64,000 nucleotides of DNA from Onchidella celtica (GCA_963931925.1 OZ007569.1:45111021-45175020), one strand, 5' to 3'. Shown: positions 47,284 through 58,230, counted from the first letter of the stretch. A program made the numbers and translations. Notes: generated from the sequence alone by a model not told the origin.

Positions 47284-47552
47284 CTAGTCTCCTCCATTGG
47301 GAACTACTACTGCTACACTGAGTCCAAATTTGATGTACACACAAAAAAAAGTCAAAATGATGTTGCTTTTTCTTTTTGTTACTCGCGTAAAATTACCGCA
47401 GATTAAGGGGTATCACATGGCAGTTACCCATCTGAACATGAAAGCACAAATGTCGTATCAGGAAAAACCTTGTGAGAGTTATAAATCTGCGCAATCTGCG
47501 CAGAGATAGCCAAAATAATATTGTTTATATCGTTTTGTTATTCCTTATCCTT
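47283..47552. other. No gene seen
   Basis: No supported feature. Confidence 0.35.
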
Positions 47553-47782
47553 TTTCCCAAAACTGTACTAATCGGTTTTTGGCCACTTTTCAGAAGCAAA
47601 AAAAATAAACCGTTTTATTTTAGCACAATAGGTCTAGTTACGATGAAGTTTTGAACGTTTGTTATTCGATTATTTTCCGTCTTAGAAGTCCAGAACCAAG
47701 CTCATTCGATGCGGTTTTAAATGTGTAGTTGAATATTATACAAATCGATTTCCACTACAGCCACTACAGTCTTAGGGAACGG
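47553..47782 (+). repeat. Repeat family E, copy 2
   Basis: Homologous to 21029-21252 (AATCGGTTTTTGGC, TATTCGATTATTTTCCG, CAGTCTTAGGGAACG). Confidence 0.65.
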
Positions 47783-49048
47783 TAACGAATAATAAAGTTT
47801 ACATTTCGGACGTGTCAATATACCCGGGCCGGAGCGATACCCATGTTGCCTTGCATTTTACGACATTACTATTTTGTCCTCCCACCAGACACCTCTTGAT
47901 TTACCGTCCCTTATCCACTAGACGTGCACACATTATTTCTGGTCCTCCAAATAACACTGCATTAACCCTATCTTGTCTGGACGCTGGGCCCAGGCGCCTT
48001 TTCACAACCCTGGAGACAATGCATCTTCCCTCACACACAACTGCTGGTTTCGTATCCGCAGGAAGCGACCAATTACATTGGTCATGTCCAAATTCTGCAA
48101 TCAGTCTATTGACATGGAAATCACGCTTAATTCAGAGGGGTTGTCTGAGAACTCGGACGCAGAGAAAGAAGCTGCTCCAAGAAGGTGCACTGGTCTGAAA
48201 TAAAAGATTAATCTCCACGACAGAAAAGGGAGATAAATACATGCGGAGAAAGGCGCATAACTTGTGGCTGGTGATGTCATCCAGACAAACTGCGCCTGCG
48301 CAGATGTCCCGCTGAAAACTTGTTGAAGCTCTTCCGGCTACGTCCCGCGACAAGTTGTCATTTGATGCCGAGGGAAAATGGTGGCTTTGACATGACACCG
48401 CACGAACAAATATTGAGAAATCATATGACATAATTGCATGGGGAAGAGGAAAAAAAAAAAACGCACCGGCAGAAATGAAAGGGGACCAAAAAAAAAAAAA
48501 AACAGGGAAGGGGCAATTTCTTGTTTTCAAAAAAATTGTCCGGGAATTTTGAGGACATGAAATTTGCCGCAATCAAGAAAGGTCAATATTATCCCGAACT
48601 GTGGCCACCGTGACCTGGGGATTGGTTTTTCTGAACCTGTCAAAATATGACCCTAATTTACGCGCATCAAAATACGGCAGGAAACGTAGAAGGTCAAAAG
48701 TCAGTAGTCCCCACCCCCTCCTCCCCCCCCCCCCCTTCCACCTCAAAATCCCCCCCGAGAGTCTGCCCAGAACGCGAGAAATCGCCTGCGGTGGAACTCC
48801 TGCGAAATTTTTCAGGTTTCAAGATTATTCGCGTGAGCAAACAAATATTCAGATTGTGATTTCGGGTGATATTGGAATAATTTTTTATCGCAGTTGAATT
48901 TCTTCATCGGGACGGCGCAGCCTCGGCCATTTTTACAATTTTTTCCTGTTTTTTTTTTTCGTTTTGTCTCTTTTTTTTTCTTTTTCCTTAACTGCTTCTT
49001 TACTTCGTTTATCTTTTTTATTTCTGATCGTCAAGCTAGAAGATCTAT
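47783..49048. other. No gene seen
   Basis: Frames at 47812-48203 and 48132-48572 overlap on both strands with no domain. A- and T-runs lie near 48450-48505 and 48947-48985, with poly(C) at 48723-48735. Confidence 0.4.
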
Positions 49049-49330
49049 CGGTTGGTTGGTTGGTTGGTTGGTTGGTTGGTTGGTTGGTTGGTCGGTCGGT
49101 CGGTCGGTCGGTCGGTCGGTCGGTCGGTCGGTCGGTCGGTCGGTCGGTCGGTCGGTCGGTCGGTCGGACGGTCGGTCGGTTGGTCTGTTGGTTGGTTGAT
49201 CGGTCGGTCGGTCGGTCCGTTGGTTGGTTGGTTGGTTGGTTGGTTGGTTGGTTGCTCGGTCGGTAGGTCGGTAGGTTGGACGGTCGGTTGGTTGGTTGGT
49301 GCGTCCGTTCGTTGATTGGTTGTTTGGTTG
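49049..49330 (+). repeat. (GGTT)n/(GGTC)n tetranucleotide array
   Basis: A GGTT block (to about 49090) changes abruptly to a GGTC block (about 49091-49180), then mixed, then back to GGTT (about 49217-49252) and a degenerate end. Open frames on both strands (VGWLVGRS, TDRPTDRP repeats) are artefacts. Confidence 0.97.
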
Positions 49331-49388
49331 TTTGGTTGGCTGATTTGGTTGGATAGCTGGTAAGCCTAGGAGCGCACTGACCTAGTTT

Positions 49389-49517
49389 GATCGGCCAACT
49401 AGTTGGATGGTGACGACGCGACAAGTAGATTCAATGAAACCTCCCACACCCGCCGACTATTTGGATCTCATTGAAAGTCAATGTCGTGACTTCACCATCC
49501 AACTAGCCGGGCCGATC
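49389..49517. mobile_element. Foldback MITE family G, copy 2
   Basis: Inverted ends: GATCGGCCAACTAGTTGGAT (left) and, on the minus strand, GATCGGCCCGGCTAGTTGGA (right), with pairing continuing through GGTGAMGWCRCGACA. Related to 24192-24330. Confidence 0.75.
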
Positions 49518-50696
49518 GAATCGGTCCATATCATCTCAGAGCTGGCTATCTGACCATTTACGAACCATCCACTGAGACTCATGCATTATACAGAACAAAC
49601 TGAATAAACAGGCTTTGAGTAAAGAACGTAACACTGCAATTACACTAAAACATTTAAAAGATACGATAGCAATTCTCGGTTGCGCAACAAAACAGAAAAA
49701 AGACCCCAAAAAAAATAAAATAAAATGCGGCCTAATGACGTCTCTTCTTTCTGTTTTTGTTTTTTGTATCCTTTCTATCAGTATAATGATTAACGCACTG
49801 GGTACCCAAATGTCAGTTAGTGCAATCATTTCCTACATGAAAGATCATAATTACGAAGGTAGTTATTAAGCAGACAAAAGGTCTGTCTGTTGAACGGGTG
49901 CATTTAATTCATTATGCACCTACCGGCATTTTTTATTTTTTTTACTTTTAATTTGTATGCCCTGGCAAATCGCATTAGGTACGGTTGGCGGGATGTACAA
50001 TACTATACTTTTTCATGAATAACGTCACTTAGTTTCTCAAATCGGTCATACAGTCGCAAGGGCTCTGCAGGGAAAATGGCACTTTCGTTCCCTTTGGGTG
50101 ATTTCGGTGAAAAGTAAGATTTTGGTTGGCTATAATTCCTCATTAGCTCTTACGCTACCTGTTACGTGTTTTCCATTTATAAAATGCCCAAAGAGTTGAT
50201 CATGACGCCTTAATTGGAGAGCGTTTTTCCAAGACTGGGCAAGTCAAATTTTCCATAAAATGAGTTATGGCCGTTTTTAGATCGTCATTCACAATTAGTG
50301 TAAGATGCTTTGTACTAAGTCTTGTTCAGTTAAAACTTGCCATGTCCCTTCTTTATGAGTGTGTCAAATATAGGTGTTTTTCCAAAACTGGGGAAGACCA
50401 GCTAGACTTATCTTCCCAAACTTGGCAAATTTCTGTGGAGAATGCAGCAACCGCTTCCTCAAAGCTCAGCCCTTAAGTACAATTGAAACCACTCCTTAGC
50501 TAAAAGCATTTGCAAGAAAACTATTACACAACATGCTACTGTGTTATCATAGTGGTTGAAGTGGTAATGTCTGGCTGAAGTCGTCTCCAATGAGAAAGCA
50601 GAATTATCAGTATAGCTCTATTATTATTACTATACACATGTCATACATCACCATATTGAAACCCTGTAAGGTACATAATGTCGAAGTCTGGGTCAG
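49518..50696. other. No gene seen
   Basis: Overlapping frames at 49536-49869 on both strands lack domains. The phrase GTTTTTCCAARACTGGG occurs twice (near 50224 and 50378), perhaps an old duplication. Confidence 0.4.
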
Positions 50697-50735
50697 CCAA
50701 AACTCGTTAAGTCCAATGGACTTAACAAGTTTTGG
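50697..50735. repeat. 39-bp near-perfect palindrome
   Basis: Two 19-base arms around a central A at 50716, with a single mismatch. The left arm is CCAAAACTCGTTAAGTCCA. It is isolated, with no flanking element recognised. Confidence 0.9.
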
Positions 50736-52333
50736 AAAAATGTAGGACAAAATATACCACAAGAATAAGTTCAAGATTTGTTTCGATACTTATCGTAAGT
50801 TAGCTTTGGTACCCTTTATCTTTATACTTAAAAGAGAATTCAAATGCTGCTTTAATATAGATATTAAAAACAAGGGCACTATCTCAATATCACTCTTACC
50901 CACATTTGGAAAAAACTCTCTTCAGTTACGAGAGAACCAAATTCGACTTCGATACTGATTTGAGTCCATAATTGTGTCGTAATAAATATTCATGGTATTT
51001 TCTGCAATAGACAGAACTCGGTCTATTTTGATAATCGAATACCAATGTTTTATTTGCACTCATTAATGACATCCCGATTCTATTTTTGTTTATTAGGCTG
51101 TCGTGTTTCACCTCCCCTTGCATGTCCGCGCGCGCGCAGCTTCGTTTTGATTGCCTGAATGTCGTTGCCAGCGTTTTGTCGCGGTGAAAGAAAAGCACTT
51201 GAAGGAAACGAGATGAGTTTGGCGCAAAAAGTCTCCCTGGCAGAATGGCGGGAATTATTTTATAACATGCAATTAGGGGCATTTGGCACATCTGCTTTTG
51301 TTGCGTTGTCCTCGTTAGTTTTGTTTTGACTTGCCTTAATCTCCCGCCAGCCCAGAAGCAAAATTCAAACAATTCGCAGAGAAGTAATGAGCTTATAAGA
51401 AGAAATGATTAGTTCTGCTATTTGCTTTGGTTTGTTTACTTGGAGTTTTCCAGACAAATCAGCAGCGCCGTGAGTACGGAACACCAGCAAATTAGTTCTG
51501 AACCATATTTGTCAGCAAGAGACTGAAACATTTTCATTTCATTTTATCTTATTTTACTTCATTTTATTTTATCTTATTTCATTCATGTTAGTTCAGGTTT
51601 TCTTTTCTTTTTTTTTTTTGCTAGTGACTTATTTCTCTGGAATCTTTGCAAATACCTAAATAACTTCAGACACACTAACATCTAATGGGTAATTTGATGG
51701 GTGATGGGTGATGGTTTCCTTCTATATATAACAGTTCAAAACTTCCATGTTTTACAGTAATGCAAAAGTTAAGAAATATCTTTGGTCGAATGAAAACAAA
51801 CAGAAAAAACAACAACAAAAAACAAAGGCTTTGAAAACTAAATAAGTTTAAGATGCAGCGGTTTGCATTGGATGACTAAGGAAAATATTCACAGCAAAAT
51901 ATATTAAATACCAAAACTGAATAAATATAAATGGCATTTAAACTTGGGGCAAGGAAAAAAATGCCTGTCATCTGCAACAATAGAATAACATCTGCAAATC
52001 TACACCATTTCTGCAAATGTAACACAATGTCCTGGACTGTTGTCAGTGACTGATTTATACATAGATTCTAGGTGTGAATAACCTATGATATAATGAGGTC
52101 GTTTTACAAAACAAAAATGAGAAAGAGTCTCTCAGTCATTCACATTCTATAGAAAAAAAAATGTTTACCTTAATATGTATGGAGGTGCATAATTAATCAG
52201 ATCGAAAATGTATTACTATTAGATTAAAAGAACTTGGAATGTCCTCAAAACAACATACAATTTATTTGCAACTGATCTTGTGCACAGCATCCGCCATTTT
52301 TACTGAAAATGATGTAAAAGAAAGTAAAAACCT
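50736..52333. other. No gene seen
   Basis: A 148-codon minus frame (50926-51372) has balanced composition but no recognised domain. A CG-alternating run CCGCGCGCGCG lies at about 51127-51137. Otherwise nothing is supported. Confidence 0.4.
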
Positions 52334-52644
52334 CCGTGCCCCTGTATCTCCGTGCCCCTGTATCTCCGTGCCCCTGTATCTCCGTGTCCCTGTATCTCCG
52401 TGCCCCTGTACCTCCGTGCCCCTGTATCTCCGTGCCCCTGTATCTCCGTGTCCCTGTATCTCCGTGTCCCTGTATCTCCGTGCCCCTGTATCTCCGTGTC
52501 CCTGTGTCTCCGTGTCCCTGTATCTCCGTGCCCCTGTACCTCCGTGCCCCTGTATCTCCGTGCCCCTGTATCTCCGTGTCCCTGTATCTCCGTGCCCCTG
52601 TATCTCCGTGCCCCTGTATCTCCGTGCCCCTGCATCTCCGTGTC
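52334..52644 (+). repeat. 16-bp minisatellite, 19 units in perfect register
   Basis: Nineteen consecutive units of exactly 16 bp with consensus CCGTGCCCCTGTATCT (52334-52637) and a partial unit. All visible variation is C/T or G/A transition: GCCCC/GTCCC, TATCT/TACCT, TGTCT and GCATCT. Three units make 48 bp, so every frame stays open on both strands, which explains six overlapping ORFs of 109-171 codons. Confidence 0.98.
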
Positions 52645-53263
52645 CACAGCATTCCTTCCGCTCCGCTCCTCACTGCTATAGAGGCAAGGGGCCTTTTTTA
52701 TTCGTCATTTTCCGTAAAAATAGCGTAGCAGGTGGTGTGGACAAGATCACTTAAATTACGAATGTGGAAATGTCTAGGTGCGAACAGAGACCATTTCATC
52801 TTCTCCCCTTCTGTTTAGAACTATGTACATTGAGCAAATCTGCCTCAGTATAAACACACACAAAATGCGTCTTTCAAAGACGCCAGTTCCTTACAGCAGG
52901 AGAATCAGATTTATCGAAGATTACTAATGTTTTCTTTTAAACAGTGGCTTGAGCAAACTCAGCGAGACAATGCTGGGGGTTAATTTGCAAATTACCAGGT
53001 TGTTTACTGAATTATGAATCATGAAAAAGTCAACACGGCCAATCAACCTAATTATTCCATTTGATTAACAGACAAAAACATCAATGCGACGGCTGAACTC
53101 GCTAGAAAATGAAGTTGCTGGGAGAATGACTGAATGAATGAATGGACTGAATGAATGAATGTTTATATGAAAGCTAGAATGAAAAGGTGCACCTTCTATT
53201 CAGAATAGTTCTAACAATTCAATAAAGATAGTTCTTGGAAAGTGGGACAGAAAACGGATGGAG
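52645..53263. other. No gene seen; short (TGAA)n
   Basis: A TGAA run lies at about 53127-53161. Otherwise nothing is supported. Confidence 0.45.
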
Positions 53264-53470
53264 TTAACCCCTTGAATGCGGACGGCATATTCTTGTAAAT
53301 CTTTTGTGTGTTGGCTATGAATTGTCTAATACAATTATGCATTTTTAGCCGCTTAATGTTTTGTTTTAAAGTTTCCCATTTACCTTTTGGAATAACCGAA
53401 ATAATCAAATTTAAAAGTGACAAAAATAATAGAAATCACAGCCTTATTGTATCAGCACTAAAAGGGTTAA
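53264..53470 (+). mobile_element. TTAA-flanked MITE (207 bp)
   Basis: Perfect TTAA on both sides (53264-53267 and 53467-53470). Imperfect inverted ends: CCCCTTGAATGCGGA on the left and CCCTTTTAGTGCTGA on the minus strand at the right. Piggybac-like target preference is inferred. The interior differs from the 15/33-kb family. Confidence 0.75.
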
Positions 53471-53875
53471 TTCATTTAGCTTTTGCCGGGACCACATGGC
53501 TATCCTTCCATGAACAATTGTCCATACGTGAACAATCGGGGCAGGCTATAACATAATAATGATTAATCCCTTGTATGACATTCTGAAAAGAGCAGTCGGC
53601 AAAACAAACGTTACTTTTAAATATAACCATAAAAAGTTGAAGTAAGAAGACAAAACGCATGGCTTGTGCTACAGCAATATGAAAATATAAGAAACTGTTC
53701 AATAAATCCACATTCCTGGGGCGTTTTACAACTGTTCCCATTAGGACAGCTGTTTAATTAAGGACCTCAGTGGAAACAATAGATCGCTACTCGCGCAAAT
53801 TACTTTTTTTTATTATTATTATTATTATTTTCTTACCATTTTTAATAATCTGGCGGAAATCATTAACTAGCTTTC
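53471..53875. other. No gene seen
   Basis: No supported feature. Confidence 0.35.
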
Positions 53876-54136
53876 TTGGGGGGGGGGGGGGGTCGGCGGG
53901 TTTGTTTTTTGTTGTTTTGGGGGGGGGGGCATGAGGGGGTAAAATTTATTTAATTTTGCCTGGGCAGCGGCCTACTTTTCTCGATTTCCAACTACCAAGG
54001 AATCTTTAACGTGCACGCAGGCCCTCCGAATTTTTCGTCCTTATCCGAGAAGACTAGGCGCTCGATCCTACCTACCATAGGATCAGGGACAGGAAAATAT
54101 GAGAAAAAAAATTTCACAATTCCAGCATACATTGGG
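53876..54136 (-). mobile_element. tRNA-derived SINE, copy 3 (head missing)
   Basis: On the minus strand it carries the body of the SINE seen at 13 and 25 kb: CCCAATGTATGCTGGAATTG-like start, TTTCTCATATTTTCC, a GGTAGGTAGGATCGAGCG block (as in the 13-kb copy), GCACGTTAAAGATTCC and GCTGCCCAGGCAAAATT. The Pol III A and B boxes are absent, so it is 5'-truncated. Two poly(C) runs (poly(G) on plus, about 53878-53892 and 53919-53929) replace the single C-run of copy 2. Confidence 0.78.
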
Positions 54137-54599
54137 CATTGAGTTTAATTTTTTTTTTTTTAATTCAAATATAATTATATTTAAAAAGCACGGTCAGGGC
54201 GTAAAAAAATTAATACAAACTTATAATAATATCAGGGGTGGCCAAACCGCGCTTCGCGAGCCACATTTGGCTCATTGACCTTCAGTATGCGGCTCGCGGA
54301 CATTATGTTCCTCCATATTTTGACCAGATATTTGCTAAGACAACTAAATATCATTAAACGGTTTTTTTTTTAATCCTTTAGTTTTATTTTTGGAAGTCTA
54401 ATTTTGTAAACTGAAATCCAAATTCGCACGTTTTTCTTAGATGTTCACGTTGTAATTACCGTTTTTTATACGTTCGGTAAAATTAAAACAATCATCAGTT
54501 AAGATTTTAAATACATTTGTTATATAATCATCATTTACTTTGTGATTACTGAAACCAATACAAATTTACAGTTTAAAAGAGTGCATACATGAGTAAATA

Positions 54600-55560
54600 C
54601 CACGAACAAAAGGCAACGATTAGATGGAACAATGAGAACTGTCCATATTTCAAAATCGAGAAAGGAGTCAGACAGGGTTGCATACTTTCACCTCATCTTT
54701 TCAATATTTATACTGAGCAGATCATGAGAAACGCAGACATAGAAGATATGGGAATAAAGATCGGAGGCCGAAACATCACAAACCTTCGCTACGCTGATGA
54801 CACAGCTCTTATGTCAGATAACATCACCAGCATGAAAAGAGTGTTGCACAGAGTGGATGAAGCGGGCAAGACAGCAGGCCTACACCTAAATGCTAAGAAA
54901 ATGAAAGTCATGCATACTGGAACAGGGCACCATGAACACCAGGAGATACTAGTAAACAAAACAGCACTAGAAAAGTGACTGATTTCAAATACCTAGGATC
55001 ACATAAATCGCAAGATGGAAGCTGCTCAAAGGACATAAAAACAAGGATAGGAATGGCAAAACACAAAATGGTTCAACTAAACAACATTTGGAAGGATAGA
55101 GGCACACCAACGGACCTCAAAGTGAACATACTTAAGTGCTTGATCTGGCCAGTCCTACTATAATGGTTGTGAAGCCTGGACACTCAAAAAGGCAGACATA
55201 ACAAGATTGGAGGCAGCTGAAATGTGGCTTTACAGAAGGCTGCTCAGAATAAGTTGGACAGAAAGGAGAACAAATACAAGCATCTTAGAACAGCTTGGCA
55301 CCACCAGAAGAATAACACCTGAAATAAATAAAAGAAGACTTGCATACATCGGCCACGCGGCCCGAAACAAAAGCACGGCCCTTATGATATCAATCCTTCA
55401 AAGAAAGACAGAAACAAAGAGAAAACAAGGAAGACCACCCATTACATATCACGATAACATCAAGAAAGTCAGCCAGCTGGAAATAAGTGAACTAACTAGG
55501 AAAGCTAAGGACAGGATTGGGTGGAGGAGATTTTGTCGTGACATCCACTGTAGCAGCTAA
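54600..55560 (+). pseudogene. RTE-clade reverse transcriptase, 3' half, frameshifted
   Basis: Three open segments in successive frames make one broken protein. Segment 1 (to 54977) has the RT motifs GVRQGCILSPHLFN (from 54664) and the catalytic YADDT (from 54790), then GLHLNAKKMK. Segment 2 (about 54973-55162) has the post-RT phrase DFKYLGSHKSQDGSCSKDIK. Segment 3 (from about 55163 to the stop at 55558-55560) has NGCEAWTLKKADITRLEAAE, LYRRLLRISWTERR, the IGHAARN segment and a terminal WRRFCRDIH. This order (RT, YLG, CEAWTLKK, RRLLRISW, GH) is that of RTE/BovB elements. Frameshifts lie near 54975 and 55162. The ATG at 54589 is part of the target-site duplication and not a true start. The endonuclease domain and RT N-terminus are missing, so no activity is expected. 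Confidence 0.9.
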
Positions 55561-55599
55561 CATCGATGACGATGAAGCCGACAGGTGACAGGTGAGGTG
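54600..55599 (+). mobile_element. 5'-truncated RTE-clade retrotransposon with 13-bp TSD
   Basis: A 1.0-kb insertion flanked by perfect 13-bp direct repeats ACATGAGTAAATA (54587-54599 and 55600-55612). It carries the 3' half of an RTE/BovB-like ORF and a short 3' end with ACAGGTGACAGGTGAGGTG. 5' truncation and a TSD are what target-primed reverse transcription leaves. It sits inside the hAT-like element, so it is the younger of the two. Confidence 0.88.
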
Positions 55600-55762
55600 A
55601 CATGAGTAAATATTGTTGCATACATGTATTTCTTAATAATATATTTATATACATTTGGTGTATTAAAATACGTGTGTAAATTTTATTCATCTCTTGTGGC
55701 TCTCGAACATTTCGAAGTTCATCGTATGTGACTCTTACATTAAGCAAGTTTGGCCACCCCTG

Positions 55763-57159
55763 TTATATACACAGTAAAACCCACCAATCATTCTTTGGGA
55801 TCATTAATAGTTCTTCTTCACTGCTATCATTCCCGTCGTTACTGCTACTGAACACTATTTCACCTACGTAACTCCAATATCTTCACTCCGATGTATGAAA
55901 AAAAACAACAAAAAAACTTAATCGAAAACATCGCCTCAAGATAAAAACTAGATTACAGGATCGAAACAATATAATATTTTCTTTATTTTCATCCCTCAAG
56001 AGATTCCAAAGAAAAAAATCTGAAAATATTTAAAACGTGAAAAATGTAAACATTCATTTAATATATTTTAGCCCGAAGATGCCATCATTTATTTTTGAAA
56101 ATGTTGCCCTATGCAAACACAATTTTCTGCACAAATAAACAACTCCAAAAGAAGAATAGGAAAGAAAAGAAATGTATTGTTAAGAATCAGACACACCCCG
56201 GGCAGTCTTGCCAGAGGAAGCATTTCATTCTATCTTCATCATGAAAATGTCAGTAAGTGCTTACATTGATCCTGCACTGAGAGTGGGTTTTCTACTTTTA
56301 CAACTTGAGATACCGAATGACATGCAATTACTTCAGTTTTGTAAAGCCAGAACGTCGTGCATTATGTTTCATGATTATAGGTAGAATGCGCATATCCACC
56401 CAAGACCCACTATACCAAGACGGTGCAATTCAAGCACTTCCGTCCGCCGAGCCAGTAGTTTCTAAAAATAGTCCGGCGCGTACAATCGTAAACACGGGCA
56501 TGCGGTTCGTCGTACTTGTTAATCAAAAATAACACTTTGTAAGGCTGTTTGCCGTCTTGAAATTTATGTCTATTATAGTAAATTGGACTTCAGACATATA
56601 CCCCTTTGCACCTCTCATACAGTCCCAATATTTTTGTGTTTAGACTAATGCATGTGTGCTATGGAGATCATCAGCTGTTTGTGTTTGTGTTTGTGTTTGT
56701 GGAGAGGGAGGGGCGTAAAACTCTAATTAGTAATTCAACTTTCGGTATAAGGGTAGCAGTGTGTTTGTGTGTAAGGGGTAGCATAAGGGTAGCAGTTTTT
56801 GTTTGTTTGAGGAAGCCGTAAAAGGTCATCGATCAAATACTGATAAACTTTCTCAAAGCTTAAGGAATCCCATATTATTATGTACAATCAATAATTATGT
56901 GACTGAACTTTTCCACTTGATCATCCCGAATTTCTGTTAAAGGAAGTGTTTTGTTGTTGTTTGTTTCTTTCTTCCTTTCCTTTTCCCTTATTAATCTTCA
57001 AGCAATAGAAATTCAATCAGAAATAGTGCCCCAAAACAGAAAATTTCAGGAAAGAAAGTTGCAAAACTGAAGAAGCTGCAACATGAGTAACACTTTTTCA
57101 ACGTTCATTATCATCAGAATACTGCAGCTGGATTTTGTTGAGTTTTTGTTAATTTTTTT
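55763..57159. other. No gene seen
   Basis: AT-rich. A short TGTGTT run lies at 56680-56702. Frames at 56305-56821 have no recognised domain. Confidence 0.4.
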
Positions 57160-57520
57160 TAAACGCCCATCTGGTCACTTTTCCTACTTCATTACCCTTT
57201 TTCTGCAACCCTGGTTATCTCTACACTTTTTCATAGAATTAGATGTGAATTTCCCCTCTGGTCTGATGTATGTGAGAACTTCATTCAAAGTTTGTGCTTT
57301 ATACCCATTTATTTGCTTTAATCATTTAAATAATGGCCCGTCTGGTCTCTTTTCCTACTTCATTCCTCTTGTTCTACTACCCTGGTTATCCCTACACTTT
57401 TTCATAAGATTAGATGATGTACCTGTACAGTTCCCCTTTGGTTTTATGTATAAGAACTTCATTCAAAGTTTTGCAGTTTATACTCATGTATTTGCTTTAA
57501 TCATTAAATTAATTCTTTGA
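57160..57520 (+). repeat. Two-copy ~175-bp tandem duplication
   Basis: The unit starting near 57166 (CCATCTGGTCACTTTTCCTA) recurs near 57339 (CCGTCTGGTCTCTTTTCCTA), with matching CCCTGGTTATC, CTACACTTTTTCATA, GAACTTCATTCAAAGTTT and ATTTGCTTTAATCATTAA. Both copies happen to stay open in one frame, giving a 145-codon hydrophobic ORF (57083-57520) with an internal repeat (PSGxFSYFI...PWLSLHFFI). There are several indels between copies and no known domain. Coding status is doubtful. Confidence 0.8.
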
Positions 57521-57769
57521 ATAGATGATCTATTGTACAGTTCTTGGTAGTCTATTAACCTCATCTCATCCAAGGAGACATAAAGAAAATATCACTGTTT
57601 ACTTCATGCCACCATTAAATCTTTGCTAACCGAGCCGTGACTGGGCACATCATACGCGCTGGGTCAGTCTAGCAGACAACGCACGTGGCGGAACTCTTCG
57701 CCTTTGTAGTTAACGATCGATTGCACCGTCTTGGTGTAGTGGGTCTTGGATCCACCATCTTGTCTGTCC

Positions 57770-58072
57770 GGACCCACTTAAGGCGTCGCGAACCAATCGG
57801 CGGCGAGTTCACTACTGTAAACAATGACACGTGTGTATACGCACATGGGAGATGTTCGGTCAATTCTTTCACTTCCTTTCTCTTGTTTACAAGGATGGTA
57901 GGGAATCGGACCAGTTTGGATACATCCTTTCCACCCCTGTCACAACAGTCAACTGCAATGCAACCAGCAGGCATTTTAACTGCTTAGACACATCTCGAAG
58001 TTACACTCATCAGCTGATCCACCGGCCATCTTGTTTGGCGGAAGTACACAACAAAAACTCTGTGGCGTCATG
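57770..58072 (-). pseudogene. THAP-repeat copy 2
   Basis: On the minus strand an ATG at 57974-57972 opens MPAGCIAVDCCDRGGKDVSK then LVRFPTILVNKRKEVKELTE. This is a THAP-like N-terminus with C-x4-C ligands and the FP motif. It then runs into HLPCAYTHVSLFTVV with no tryptophan or later Cys/His ligands, so the domain is incomplete. Flanking DNA (CAAGATGGCCGGTGGATCAG and onward) matches the plus strand of 42330-42640. This copy keeps the frame through the FP motif, while the 42-kb copy has a frameshift. It could be the first exon of a THAP gene duplicated with its promoter, or part of a transposon such as a P-type element. Confidence 0.6.
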
Positions 58073-58159
58073 CGCATTCTACCTATTGTGATCTTGAAAT
58101 TAGTAATTAAAATGCTCATCTGTCGGAATAGTCCGTGTTGTAGAGGATAAATAACTGTG

Positions 58160-58160
<1 letters not shown>
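58073..58160. other. Short spacer
   Basis: Nothing is supported between the THAP-repeat and the microsatellite block. Confidence 0.3.

Positions 58161-58230
<70 letters not shown>

Larger units (their letters stand above)
54233..55762. mobile_element. hAT-like non-autonomous element carrying an RTE insertion
   Basis: Termini are inverted repeats CAGGGGTGGCCAAAC: left at 54233, right as the minus-strand reading from 55762. Subterminal GAGCCACA motifs occur on both sides. CAGGGGTGG-type ends with subterminal GAGCCACA motifs are typical of hAT-superfamily MITEs. Without the RTE at 54600-55599 and one TSD copy the element would be about 517 bp and has no transposase ORF. No clean 8-bp TSD is visible (AATAATAT against TTATATAC), so an old insertion is likely. 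Confidence 0.72.

Noticed and set aside
47812-48203. 128- and 76-codon overlapping plus ORFs
   Set aside because: Two frames open together with an opposite-strand frame; no domain.
50926-51372. 148-codon minus ORF with balanced composition
   Set aside because: No recognisable domain, start context or splice sites; kept only as unremarkable sequence.
52239-52754. 171-codon plus ORF and five overlapping ORFs of 109-142 codons
   Set aside because: A 16-bp tandem repeat without in-frame stops keeps all frames open on both strands.
54589-54599. ATG of the RTE open frame as a true translation start
   Set aside because: It lies within the 13-bp target-site duplication, so it predates the retrotransposon.
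54225-55770. 8-bp target duplication for the hAT-like element
   Set aside because: Flanks AATAATAT and TTATATAC do not match well enough to claim a TSD.
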